A stretch of 64,000 nucleotides of DNA, from assembly GCA_965153455.1 (NCBI GenBank), contig OZ234493.1, forward strand, positions 10,654,213-10,718,212, in the 5' to 3' direction. A program made the translations under genes and the position numbers. Each line of letters opens with the position of its first letter. Position 1 is the stretch's first letter. Source of the stretch: Sphagnum compactum. Taxonomy: Eukaryota > Bryophyta > Sphagnopsida > Sphagnales. The notes below the pieces were generated by a model. The model searched no databases and was not told where the DNA came from. It saw only the letters and a program-made list of their open reading frames with translations. Of this stretch, positions 38,376-50,800 are shown in pieces.

Positions 38376-38830
38376 ACTAGTGTGAACCCGGTGCATAATG
38401 CACCCGTCGCCCGTGCTGGCCTCCCCCTGTGCTGGCCCGGCGAAATTTCACAACTTGTTGAATTTTTTTTCAGGAATGAAACAAACATGAATTTTTTGGT
38501 GATTTAAACATATTTTCGCCATTTTTGAAATAAAACTAATTAATTTAACCAAATCTAGACCCAGGCACATCCTAGGTCGCCACTTGTAGCAGCAATTTTG
38601 TAAAAATGCCCAGCAGCTTTGGGAACCACTCCAGTGGACCCATTTGAGGAATTTGAAAAAAACAACTCCGCTTGGTTCTCCCGTTATCTGGCCCCCCCCC
38701 CCGCCCGTGTTGCCCCCCCTGCTGGCCCCCCCCCGCCCGTGCTGGCGGACAGAATACAGAGGTCGGTTCTGCAGCAAAATTGTCGTGTCAGACAGACGCA
38801 CAGACTAACTGAATTAATATATAAGATAAG
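38376..38830 (+). mobile_element. Retroposon (SINE or truncated LINE) with RTE-like 3' end
   Basis: Begins AACTAGTGTGAACCCGGTGC and ends with CAGACAGACGCACAGACTAA followed by AATATATAAGATAAG, the kind of tail shared by RTE-clade LINEs and SINEs that use them. The interior holds C-rich blocks with CGCCCGTGCTGGCC repeated at about 38407-38440 and 38690-38745. No reverse transcriptase frame is present, so it is non-autonomous or 5'-truncated. Confidence 0.5.
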
Positions 38831-39435
38831 TAGAGTTGCAAATTCAATTTTTTTTTCTTTCTAAACATTGCAATTTTTTCAATGTAGAGCAGAACTTGTT
38901 ATATTGTTGAGGAATAATGGTTCATCAAACCATGATCTTTGATATGTTCCAATAGATAGGAAAAGCAGAGCAAAAGGAGGCATTGCAACATGAAGCAAAG
39001 CAATTAACTGTGAAGAATCAAAATTTTTTTTGTAGACAACAGTGGAAAGAAGCAAGCATCCAGTTGGATGACCAAAATTACAACCTCACATGACATTGCA
39101 ATCACTTGGCAAACGCATCAAGCAAAAGAGTGAAGAAGGGACAAGCAACCAAGAATCCAAGAAACATCAAAGAGGTACTTACATTCAATGGTTCGCACCA
39201 CACCTTTGGCTTCGCATTCAGATTGCAGTGGAAAGGCATAGGAGTTCAACAAATGTTTTACATTATCTTCATGCATTCCATAGAAAGCCAGGGGAACATT
39301 CAAGCCCATTTGAGAAGCTTTTCAAATGTTTCTTAGGAGAATGGTTTACCTCATATGGAAAGCACAAACCATGGGTTGAAAAGTCAATAAAAAGAGGGAG
39401 AGCTTTTACAATCATAGAATAACACATTCCAATAC

Positions 39436-40629
39436 TAGATCGTAGGCTAGAAGTGAGAGATGAGCTCATGTTTTTGTTACAAAATATTAAAGCTTATGGA
39501 CAAACCCTTTCTGGACCCATAGTCCAACCCATTATCCAAGGTTTTCTTGAATTCAAAACTCCTGAACTTCTAAGTGGTTCATTCAAAGTTTCATTGGAAT
39601 GGTCTAGAAAGTTCATGAAAGCCAAGTTGGGTTGGTCCTTTAGAGCAATTCCTATAGTTGCATCAAAATTACCACCAAATTAGGAAGATCAAGGAACAAA
39701 GATGGCACATAGGGTGGAATACCTTGTAAAAACATACAATGTCCTTGCATCACTTATCAGAAACATGAATTAGACAAAGATTCACCTTGTATCTACAAGT
39801 GGGGAGAGAACATGGGAAAAGAAGGGATCAAAAGACATACATGTTTCTGGAGTTGAAGATAAGAGGCAAATTACTGTTGTAATATCCTTTACAGTTGATG
39901 GAATTTGTTTGCCTCTACAAATCATGTTTACAAGATCAACAACAAGATGTCTTCCTCGAAACAGTCCAGGGAAGGCATCTTGTTTGGGAGCAAGGTTTCA
40001 TTTTGACATGCTTTGCTAATCATTGGTCTACCTTAGATACCTGCCAACAATTTGTGGAAATGATTTTAATTCCTTATCACAAAAATGAGGTACAAGAATT
40101 AAACTTGCCATAAAACCAAAAGATGGTATGGCTAATAAACTACTGGTCAATTCATAAGAGCACGAAGTTCATACAACGGATCAAGTCACAACATCCACAA
40201 GTCTATTTAGTGTTTATACCTACAAATTGTACCTCTAAGCTTCAGCTTGTAGATGTGATCATCCAACACCCATTCAAGCATGTGTTTAAGAAGCGATTTC
40301 ACATGTGGACATCTTGCACCATCAAAGATCAATTCCTAAAAGAAAAAGATCCAGAAATTAATTTTCGCATGTCAACAATTAAACTTAAAATCTATGATTA
40401 GTTGTTTCATGCATGGACACAAATTTCCAAGAGGAAAGAAATGATTCACAAAGGGTGGGGATAGACAAGTTTACTTCGAAGCTTCATTCTAAATTTTCAG
40501 ATGGAGACACTAGGAATAATTGTTACAAAATCCTTGTTCTCATCAGATTTGACAAAGGAGGGAGAGATTGAAGATCCAAATGGCCAAGAGGATAGTGATT
40601 TGGATCGGGATCTTGAAGAGGGTACATGA
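39436..40629 (+). pseudogene. Dead pogo/Tigger-like DDE transposase
   Basis: Fragments in order resemble the DDE-1 / pogo-like transposase family: an N-terminal DNA-binding-like region (FKVSLEWSRKFMKAKLGWSF, near 39584-39643); MAHRVEYLVKTYNV; GERTWEKKGSKDI followed by GVEDKRQITVV (39807-39877); MVWLINYWSIHKS (40123-40161); VFIPTNCTSKLQLVDVIIQ (40212-40266) followed by HPFKHVFKK; and an acidic C-terminus EDSDLDRDLEEGT ending at 40629. In-frame stops occur at 39681, 39771 and 40111, and at least one frameshift lies after about 39960. Two of the three catalytic Asp positions read Asn: AAT at 39768-39770 and AAC at 40138-40140. The third (GAT, 40252-40254) is intact. Related frame also extends upstream to about 39090. 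TIRs were not found. Confidence 0.8.
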
Positions 40630-43600
40630 ATTATAATGCAACAATGTTTGCAGCCACATCCAAATCATTTTGGACCTAAACCAAGTGGTACCAAAAACAT
40701 TTTCAAGCTCAAAAATATTGCTAGAAATAAATGTGAGCACATCCATGTTATAGGCAGTAAACACTTATTGCAAACACTTATAGGCATCATAACACTTATT
40801 GCAATGAAATCAAGATGTCATTTACCTTAATGGATGTTACTTAGCGCATTTCTTTCACTTTATTTTTAATTTTTTTATTGTGATGTCGATCCACTTCACT
40901 CATGATGTATGCCCATTTTATCTTCTCTTATATGGTCAACAACAAATTGCCAAAATTACCCAACCTGCCAATCATGGAAGGTCAATTCTAATAAGTAAAA
41001 GTTATGCATTGGACCCCAAAAATTGCCCGAGCCATTACTCTTACTTGAGATTTCATGGTGTGGGGTTGGTTGCCATCAAGTAAACCATGGTGAGGTCTTC
41101 AAGTGAAAAAAATACAAGGATATTAAAGAGAAGATGAAATCGATATCACCATGTGGCCAAGGTCTGGATCATGTTGTCAAGTTGATTAGGTCTGAAGTCC
41201 TTGCCAACTGCAAAATGGACCTGTTTCCAATAGTGCAAATGTTTAAATCTTGCAATGATTTGGGTTTCAAAAATAGTTTCTCTGGATCAAAAACCAACTT
41301 AAATACATGTTTGAATGCTAATAATATTCAAGGATTGATTTGAGTACCATTTAGCACATGATTTGAATGGAAGCTAATTCAACCCCTTCACAAAGTTTTT
41401 AGAACCAAGGTTAGCATTTGAATTGTGCATACCATTATGACCATCTCCAAAATAAGACAGGGGTAAGCTGCATAGTTGTAAAACATACCTTGAAGCATTC
41501 TTCATCTTGAGAAACAATAGTTGGACCTTGTCCTTTCCTACCTTCAAGCGTCACAAGCACAATTTCAGCCTTGTTGATCCCTAGTGCTTGTGCTTATGTT
41601 GCGTGCTCATAGCTTGCAATGGCATGATCATCTTAGTAGTTTGACAAGTAGGAGCTTGGCCCAAGCCTGCATTTAAAACATTCCCCATATGCACCTCTTG
41701 CACTTAATTTGCTTACATCTAGATAGATTCCAATGTCGCTGCCCTAGAACCATGCAACAATCCCAAAATCTTAAGCATTTATTGACAATTTAACAATATC
41801 TTCTCCTTGTAAAAACAAGCACAAGCCTAGACACTACAACATGCTACATCTTCCTCTTCCAAATTTGGCACAATACTACTCTCAACATCACTATATACAT
41901 GCCAAAAAACAATCATGTTTTATCCTTGTGGCAAAGGAAAAGAAAGGAACTAAACACACGTGAAAATAACAAGTTGCACAAGTAAATTTATCCACCTGCA
42001 ATAGCGAGGGATCCAAGACAACTGGTAGGAGCAATGCCAAAGAGATGTGGAAGGAACTGATAGGAGTGTGTTTGGTAGCCATGATGACGACACCACAAAA
42101 CGAGCTTGCAGAAAAATTGGAAGATGCAGACCTTGAAAAACGTCGCCATGCCACACCTTGCCTAGCCATGGTTGTGGCTGCGACGATGTAAAAAGTTTTG
42201 CACAACAACAAAAATGGCAAAAAACTAGACTTGAACAAGCTTCAAATTGCCACATGACATACAAGAATGTGTATTCCAACGTAGAGTTGGATTCAACATC
42301 AAAATACTACAATAAAAAAAAGCAATCTTAAAGCAAAAGAAGACAAATCCATGAACAACGATTTGCAAGGAAACACTTATTTCTTCTTTATACCAAATTG
42401 TTTTTTGGAGAAGTCGACAAGTGCATTGTAATCTAATCCAAAATCCCACTCTGATCACTCTATAGTTGCAGAAATAATTTCATAGATTAAGCGGAATCAA
42501 AGTCTCCTTGCAAAAGTAAAGAACCAACAACTGAAAGAGAAACTAGGAAGAAGATGGATTACTACCGGTGATGTGGTGACTATTACTATTTGCGGTACTT
42601 TGCAGTAGAGTTTTGAAAAGCTTATTGATTAGCTAGTTGATGAAGTTTTAATGAGCTATGAAGTGGGAGTTGAGCTGCAACAACTTCAATGGCATTGCAC
42701 ATCATCATGCAGATCATGCAGTTACTCATGAACTGCAGGAAGAGGTGAACTTGTTAGTTGCCAAGTTTGGGCTTGTCATGTTGTAGAAATAACACATGAA
42801 AAAAACTTTGAAAAAAACTACCTTTAGAAGAAAAGCTAGTTGGTGCAACATAGAGGACAATAAAAACTTGAAAGAGAAGTTGGGTAAAGATAGACATGTT
42901 GTGTATGTAAGAAGACAAGAGGTCCACAACTTGGAAAGGCTTTCTTCAAAACTGTAGTTCAACAACAACAACATGAGCTTGTTTCCAAATCTTTGAGCTC
43001 AAGAAGCAGCTCCATGAAAGAGTTGCAACCACCAAACTCAAGGTGTTTTACTTGAACAAAAGCTCTAAGCAAGTGGGGAAATTGCAACTAAAGTTTTATC
43101 AAGTGATTAAACACAAAGATGACATGCACTTGTGGAAGCAAACAACAAGAGAGTGGATTCGAACCCAAAAGTGGAAGAAGGCACAATTGCAACGCAAAAA
43201 TATAGTAGCAAGCAAGCAACATGGTTTAGGGTTGCCCACGCAAGGTTTCTCTTACAAGTTTCTTCAAATTTTCAAAATTTTCGTCACTTCCCCAAGCATT
43301 TATCATAGTTTTCCTTAGTTCCAAAGAAAATTATCACATTTTTCGACGCTTCAACGTTTATTTTTCTAAAAAATTCATTTAAAGCTTTTAATAATTATTT
43401 AATGTTGAACTTGACCCAAGGCTACGGTAGCATGAGATTAATGTACCACAATGGAAATGATTTTAGCTTAGTTTGGTTACTTGTTCATCAACAAAGTCTT
43501 TAACATAGGTAGGACATAAGTATATAATATAGCTTATTTTAAAATGTTAATATGCAATTGAAATGAATTAGATATTTTAGAAATTGCTTGTAATTTTTGT

Positions 43601-46382
43601 TAATCTTAAAAGTGAATACACCAACTTGAATACTCAACCCACCATTGTAAAAGTACAAACTAAAAGTCTTATCTTACAATGAAACTTTTTAAAAATTATA
43701 TATGTATGCATGTTTACATGGGTGTCTAGACACATGCATTTGTTTTTCTTCACCTTTCCCCACCTTATAATGATGTTATTGTTATGGAGTTTCGTTTAGT
43801 ATGTAAACTTTGTAGCCTACTATAGGTCTACCTTTTGCATCTTGAAATACTTAATCATTTGAGGTGTCATATTTATGTGTGCTTGCATAGGGGTTTCTTG
43901 CCATCACTAACACTTGGCCACATTTAAGGCTTGGGTTACACCCAAAAGGTCAAAAAATATCCTACTAAGTATATGAGTACTTTGAGTATCATCATACGCA
44001 TTCATATTTATAAATTTGAAAAAAAGAAACTCAGCCATAACATTTTGAATGAGATTGTTAAACCAAATCAAAACAAAAATTATAAAAATAAGTATAGTCA
44101 TAAGTTGTAACCTTGTGAATTTTGCTTGCATGGTATTAGACCCATCATTCTCCTCCTAAATAACAATAACTAGTTTCCATTACTCCCTTGTGACTTCATG
44201 AATGTTTTGATAGTGAGTGTAGATGCAAGTATATTAAGTTGTTTATATAATGGCTTACATTGAATAAACATAGAATGTAGTGTTTGAGGCCTCAAACACC
44301 TTAAAGATATCCTTAAGCAGGCCAATTGTGAATATTGGGATTTTGGGTATGTGATAGAAAACTTGGAGCACTTGGGACTGTTTTTCTGAGAAGTAAATGA
44401 AATAATTAGGAAATGGGAATAGAAGTTCTGAGGACAAATGCTGCAACAAACGACAACAGAATGTTAAAATTTAATGTGCAATATCAGCTTATATCACATT
44501 GTTGGTAAGGCCAATTATTGCAACATTCAAAGTTTGAAAAAATCTAGTTGAACAACAAGACTTCTCAATACCATGATTCTCACCACAAGTTTCAAACAAT
44601 CGAGGGAAGGAGCAAGTTACACTAGTGTTATCATCTCTCTAAGATTATATATATTACCACATTCTTAATGCAATGAGTTTGAGAGATACAAGTTGAATCA
44701 AATTCAGCAACACATCCACTGCAAACCAGTACTTGCAAAGAGAAAACTGGCACCCAATTGGGACAAATTTGGCAACAATCGTCAATAGCCCTCTCAGAAT
44801 CTATTCTTCAGAAGACACCATCTTCAACTGCAAGGAGAAGTCTTCTAAATGGCAAAAGAAGCTGGATCACTACTATGGTCAGATATCCCATACTTGCATG
44901 TTGTATCGAGAAATTCTTGGGGTGCACCACATGGCTTTGTTTGGCAAGGAAAATACATGGTGATAGAGAATTGAAATTATATGTCAAGCACTGGTTTGAA
45001 GAATTTCTCATGAATGCAAGAGTTTGCTGAGGTTGTGATAGATTACTGATCACCTGCAAATAAACATGAAAAAAGTTCTTTAGCTCATTGATGATGTTTA
45101 GTTTTCAACATCTGCAGAATTCTACAGAGTAGATTCTGAGTGTGCTCCATTTGGGATCAAGACTTTCTTCGTTCGTCAGCTGAGTTTTTCCAAGTTTGGA
45201 AGAGGATTTGAATCCTATAATTTTTGTCTTGTGGATTCTTACACTCTAAAGTTTTTGTATTTCAACTCAACCTTGAAACATTTCATGCCTGAACTCATTT
45301 CAAACCATTTTGTCAACCTTAAACTGAAATTTTGACTGTGGAATGTTAAAAACAATTAATCTCTATGAAAAATCGAGCAGTGTTATGTGGGTTTGTTGTA
45401 TAAATCTTTTTTTTGTCAAATTATTGTTTTGCCTTTTGAAAAATCCAATAAGAGCAGAAATGGAACTCTTGCTTTGAGGAAGCACCTCTGTTTGATTTAC
45501 AAAAGAGTTAAGCTTCAAAACTGCTTGTTGTAAGTCTACCACTATTTTGTTTCTCAATGCTTTGGTTTTTGCAGACAAACAGATCCAAGATCCCACTCGG
45601 AACTATGGGGTGGGCAATGTGTGGGACTGAGAAAAGAAGTAACTTAGGTGCTGTGCTGCAATTGAGAAGATTTGGAGATCACCCAATCACACAAACGACC
45701 CAGCCAGTTCTTTCATTGCCTCAGTCTTGTTCTGAAATGGGTCATGCGGGATGATGACTGAGTTGCAGTTGGAGACATCGCAATTGATTACCTCCCACCC
45801 TCCCTCTGATAAGGAGTACGAACCTCCCAAAAAAAAAAGACAGAAAAGCTTTTCAAGCTCATCCTGTCAGCATAACAGAGTTGGTAGAAGAACTGGTGAG
45901 GATTCAGGAAGTAGTTTTTGCAGATGGATCAAACCATCAAACCTCCTACAATAATTCCCCTCTCAGACAAGATCCAGCACAAGAACCCATGATAACTCTA
46001 TCTGGCACACCCCCAATTTGACCTGGCCAACATCAAGCTATCAAATAAAAATTTGTTGTAAGTATTGAAAATAGTTTTCCTTCTTTTTCTTCTTTTTTTT
46101 GGGTTGGAAACTTTTGGACTCAGAATTTTTGCTTTTTTAAAAGCTGGAATTTTCTGTTGCAAGGTGTGTGGTAATTTTGTTTTTTAAAGCTACCGAAAAG
46201 AGGGAAATTGTGGTTTTTGAAGAAATGTTTGGCAGTTTTCAACCACCCTTAAAAAGTGTGTGGCCACTTTGTTGCTGTTTGAAAAAAACTTTGCACAGTT
46301 TTCTAAAAAATCATCATCAACATAATGCCAAATCTACCTTGGGATCAGATTTTTTTTTTTCGTTTTGGTGCAAAAAATTTCA
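40630..46382. other. Gene-free stretch with degenerate coding remnants
   Basis: Base composition is less AT-biased than the surrounding tracts, and there are many interrupted open frames (e.g. 41891-42279, 44733-45030, 45557-45954), but no intact gene or recognisable domain. A coiled-coil-like remnant lies at 42842-43318. Confidence 0.4.
42842..43318 (+). pseudogene. Remnant of a charged, coiled-coil-like protein
   Basis: One frame (42842-42957) reads NLKEKLGKDRHVVYV and VRRQEVHNLERLSSKL before a stop. After a shift, an open frame from about 42991 continues FELKKQLHERVATTKLKVF and onward to 43318. Both parts are rich in K, E, Q and L with heptad-like spacing, which suggests a single decayed protein. 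The family is not recognised. Confidence 0.25.
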
Positions 46383-46454
46383 CTGAAAAATGAGAATATT
46401 GCAACTGAAAGTAAAAGGGAATATTTCTTCTGTTGCAATATTCTCATTTTTCAG
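46383..46454. repeat. Perfect 22-bp inverted repeat (72-nt hairpin)
   Basis: CTGAAAAATGAGAATATTGC-AA at 46383-46404 is matched exactly by its reverse complement at 46433-46454, with a loop of about 28 nt. Confidence 0.85.
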
Positions 46455-46957
46455 AAATTGTTTTCCAAGTTGCAGGGGAATTTTTTTAAAAAAAATAATA
46501 TATTAAGAAAAGCAACTGATTCAAAATAGCAGATTTTTATTATCCTCACCAATTTTTTTTGATCCTTGACTGCTGCTGGCCAACAGGCAACTGATCAAAC
46601 CAAACCCACAGTGACAAAATGTTAACTGCTTCAAGGACACAACAACAACTTCCAGATCAGTCAAGACTGTTTGTCCACCAGACTTGGAAGTTGGAAGAGT
46701 TGTTTGTGATTAAATACTTGTTGGAACTGACATTATTTTGTCCAATATTTGATGCAAACTCTGCTCTGTTCTGGCAACCCACAAAGCAAGAAAGCAAGTA
46801 AGTAAGTAAGTTTGTCAGTGGCAGATGGCCACATGTCTGTGTAGGTATACAGTTAGTTGCCTTACACTATTTGTCAAGCAGTCAACTCCACATTCTACCT
46901 TATTATTAGAGTCCCAAATTGGTCCCAAATGACCCAAAAAAACTCCCCTGACATACT

Positions 46958-46977
46958 CCCCCCCCCCCCCCCCCCCC
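46958..46977. repeat. Poly-C tract
   Basis: Homopolymer run of about 20 C in intergenic DNA. Length is likely unreliable. Confidence 0.8.
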
Positions 46978-47778
46978 ACCAACAAGCTCCTTACCTTTTT
47001 GCACATTCAACACACTAAAGGGCCTGACAAACACCTCCCAATATAGAAGACAGAACTCTCCCAATATATGACCTGATGAGTCTTATAACAGCCCTAATTA
47101 ATATATAATTAATTAGGTGGACTAGGGTAAGGCCCCAATGTTAAGCATGGTTCCCCAGATAAGGGAAATAAATGGCCCTTTAATTTGGGGAATGTCCCCT
47201 TACAAATAGGAACATTGGAGTGTGAGTTTACTGGACTTATATGACCCAAATCTTGTTTTCAATCTGTCAACCCCATTTTTATTGGATTTTTTATTTTATT
47301 TTTTGCATTCTTGGGACAGATTTAGAGTTAGTCAAAATGATATTGGACAAGTGGTAGGTTTTCACACCTTTTCTCTTCCTCACACAAAATGGGTTGTTAT
47401 CTATAAACTTTTTTTCACTTTGGTGCTTAGGTAAAACCTTAGGGTTGGGGGCTTCTCAACAACTGCCAGAAAATTTGGAGTGTATCTGGAGGTAACCTTG
47501 TAAAGCACATTTTGGTAATGCCCTTCAAGGCCTAGGGCTTTACCTTACACATACCTAGGTCACAAGGTTGAGGAGGGGGAGTGTTTTTATGCATCTTGGC
47601 CCTACCTACCAACTATGAACCAACTCCCCCCCTTTCCACCTACCTACCTACTAGATCCACACCCCCTTTCCCCACTTAAACTTGTCACACCATTCTTACC
47701 TACTTACCCTCCCTCCTACCTACCTACCCAACACCTACATAACGTCAACGACAACCAATAAAAATAATTCAAAAGTAG

Positions 47779-47888
47779 GTATTGCATTCAATCAGTTAGC
47801 AATAAATTAAACATGTTTAGGCTTCCTTTGCGAGTATTGCATTCAGTCGGTTAGCAATAAATTAAACATATTTAGGCTTGCTGTGCGG
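47779..47888. repeat. Two tandem 55-bp repeats
   Basis: Both copies (47779-47833, 47834-47888) start GTATTGCATTCA and contain GTTAGCAATAAATTAAACAT followed by TTTAGGCTT. A partial third copy (GTATTGCA) follows at 47893. Confidence 0.9.
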
Positions 47889-50800
47889 GTAGGTATTGCA
47901 CTTGTGACAACATCATAATATGGCACATGGAGGTTTGCTTAACATGTGCACCTATTTCCATGCGATGCTATTATTATTGTACTTACATGCCATAATGTAA
48001 AACTACAACCAAATTAGAACTAATGCCTCCAAAAAACTTCAATATGCATATCCCATCTTATGGATTATTCTACTAAATAATTATGCACATCCAATATTGG
48101 GCATTGTATTCAATCATAATGGCCTATTACCAACATCCATGAGTAATTATGGGCTTGGTGATGATAGAATGTGCCAAGCTTGATGAATGTAGTGATTGGC
48201 CAATGCATGTAATTCTAACAATGTGCTCAATGGTGGCATAAGATTTAGCACCAACTCCTAAATGAATAGCATCCCACCTACCATTGACATCACAAATTAA
48301 CCACTAGGGGGTTCATCTTGATTATGAATGTTATCTTCCATCAATTCAAAACCATGGGGAAGGTTTGAAAATCCAATTATCATAATTGATTTTTTGGATT
48401 TTCCTAGATGCCCCCTGACAAACTTCATTGGCAACAAACCCCTACAATTGTCACCTATCTACCATCTTGGTTGGTAGGATGATGTTTTTTCCCAAAGATT
48501 TAAAGTAACCCCTAAAGGGTATAAAATCACTCCTCAAAAAAATATGTCATAAGATGTAACATACATAACCATTGTTTAAGTCCACACTATGGTATAAATT
48601 GTTGGTTTGTTGGGGTTAACTTAAATCACAACCTCATGTTTGGTTAATCCCCGAGCTTTTTTTGACCCATTGGTTGATGTCAAGATTTGGTATGGGCATG
48701 ATTTGAAATTGGCATTGATCAACTCAAGACCTTTCATTGTTGTTTTGTGAAACATTAGGGTTTGAACATTTGAATCCAACATAATCCTCTAAGGTCAATA
48801 CCATTGTCTAATGTTCCTTTCAACTAAAAAACTCCCTTTTCATTACACACCACAACCACACTAGGGACAACACATGCCATATTTATGGTTTGACATGCTA
48901 AGAATTGTTGAAGTTTGGTAACATTTGCATGCCAAAAGGGAGATTTTGAAATTTTCATTTGAGTTGTCCTTGAAAGTACTATGGGGGATCATGGTTGAAA
49001 TTGGATTGTTATTCAACATAATCACCATCCTTGGTGTTCCCCCACCTTTAGATAATGTGGCCATCAAACAATAAATTATGTTGGTTGAATATTAAAAATA
49101 ACTCATGTTTCAACAAAAAAAATAGTGCCCAATACATTATCATTACTGCCATTACCAAATTGCTTAATGCTTTTGTTTTGAAAGTGGAACCAAATGTGCT
49201 CTTTGACTTCATTGGTGCAGTTTTGGATATTGACACCCCTATAAGGTTAGAAATCGTATCCATTAACACAAATGATTATGGTAAGTGAATTTTGAATTGA
49301 AACTCCCCACATTAAGGATTTAATCTTTTCATTAGCACTTCATGGTTTCACAAATCAAACATTCGTTATTGTCACTAATGCAATTGTCAAAATATTTTGA
49401 TTAAACTTGAAACCTTAACGCAACTCCATTAATTGCTTGAAACACATGGTTTTTCAAAATAATCAACATCACCACATATGGGACCAATGGGCCTAAAAAT
49501 CTCACTTCACAAAAAGATCTTGGGTTGGCATTCAAGGTTCAAGTTAAAAAACAAGGAATCTTCTCTTCCCTTAACTTTGCTCGAAATAAGTGTATTAAAT
49601 TTCACATGTGCCATCACGTTCATCACTAAAGCCTCCACGCATGTGAATCTCACCTCCATGGTGTTTGGTTGACTTGGAACTAGCTTGATGGTTGACCTTT
49701 TATTGGTTGCACCTTTCCCATTTTAGCCTTTCTAGAATCTTAATTTTTCCCACCATTGGTTGTTTATGATTAACCTTGTTTAAGTTTTGGGTGAAGGGTA
49801 AAACAATGATCCGCATCATGCCCATCAATTTTACAATGGGAATACGAATGGCTAGGGTTAAGGCTTGAAGTGGATTAGGGAAAACCATTTTCTAATTAAA
49901 CCCACCACATCTCCAACATTTTTCCTCTCTCAACAAAATATGATGAACACACACCACCTCATTCCAATTTGGTCTTTTTGGTCTTATGTGGTGTAACTTT
50001 ATTTGGCTAACCACATGCTTGTTGAATTGATGGTGCTAAAAGGTTCTTCAGGTTGTCTTCATTAAACTCAAAAATCACCACATGTTCGTCCACCATGTTT
50101 AATTTAATGTGTTTTGAAAATTTAAACACACTTACAAATGTGGGTTGTGTGAATTGAAGTATTATAACATCCTACACCTATCACCTGAGCTTTTTGTCCA
50201 AAATCCCATACCAAAATTGGATAACTTGTGTTTTTGTGACTCCTTGTGTCACAATCATCTTGACCTTATCATTTGCTTATATAAACCTTTTACAAACTTT
50301 CATGTGGTTTATATTGAAACTCCTACAAACCCCATAACTTTGTGTCCAAACTTTTTGGTAATTTTTTTAATGCAATTATCACAACAATTCCACAATAGGA
50401 TTAAATGCCATCAAAGGCCATTAATGGAAGGGCCAACACCACCACTTTTGGCAATTGTACCATTAACATTATTGTTTCGACTAATCAAAATGTTATTGGG
50501 AATTACCATAGTTGTAACAACATTTGAGGTCATAATGCCTTTAGTGATGGAAACATAATTGGGCAACCCATACATTTGTTATTATGCATTTTGAGCTTCA
50601 TGGCCATGCCTAAATTTGTGGAAATTGTCCATCAACAACCTTTCCAAATGTTAAAACAATCCTTTCCATGCCATGAAAGGCGTGAAACAATTATGGATTA
50701 CATATTAGTTGCATATCACATTAGCTATCAATTTATTAAATAAAGTCATTTAACTTGATGTTACCAACCACCTTCAAATATTGAATGAGCCCTAGTGGGT

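Noticed and set aside
38448-38801. 117-codon Gly/Arg-rich frame across C-rich DNA
   Set aside because: Its length comes from the GC-rich repeat inside the retroposon.
45557-45954. Two overlapping open frames with proline and glutamine-rich stretches
   Set aside because: No domain, several stops between plausible frames and no supporting splice sites. Treated as degenerate sequence.
50145-50558. 137-codon open frame on the plus strand
   Set aside because: Hydrophobic, low-information composition in AT-rich DNA, no domain and no promoter or exon signals.
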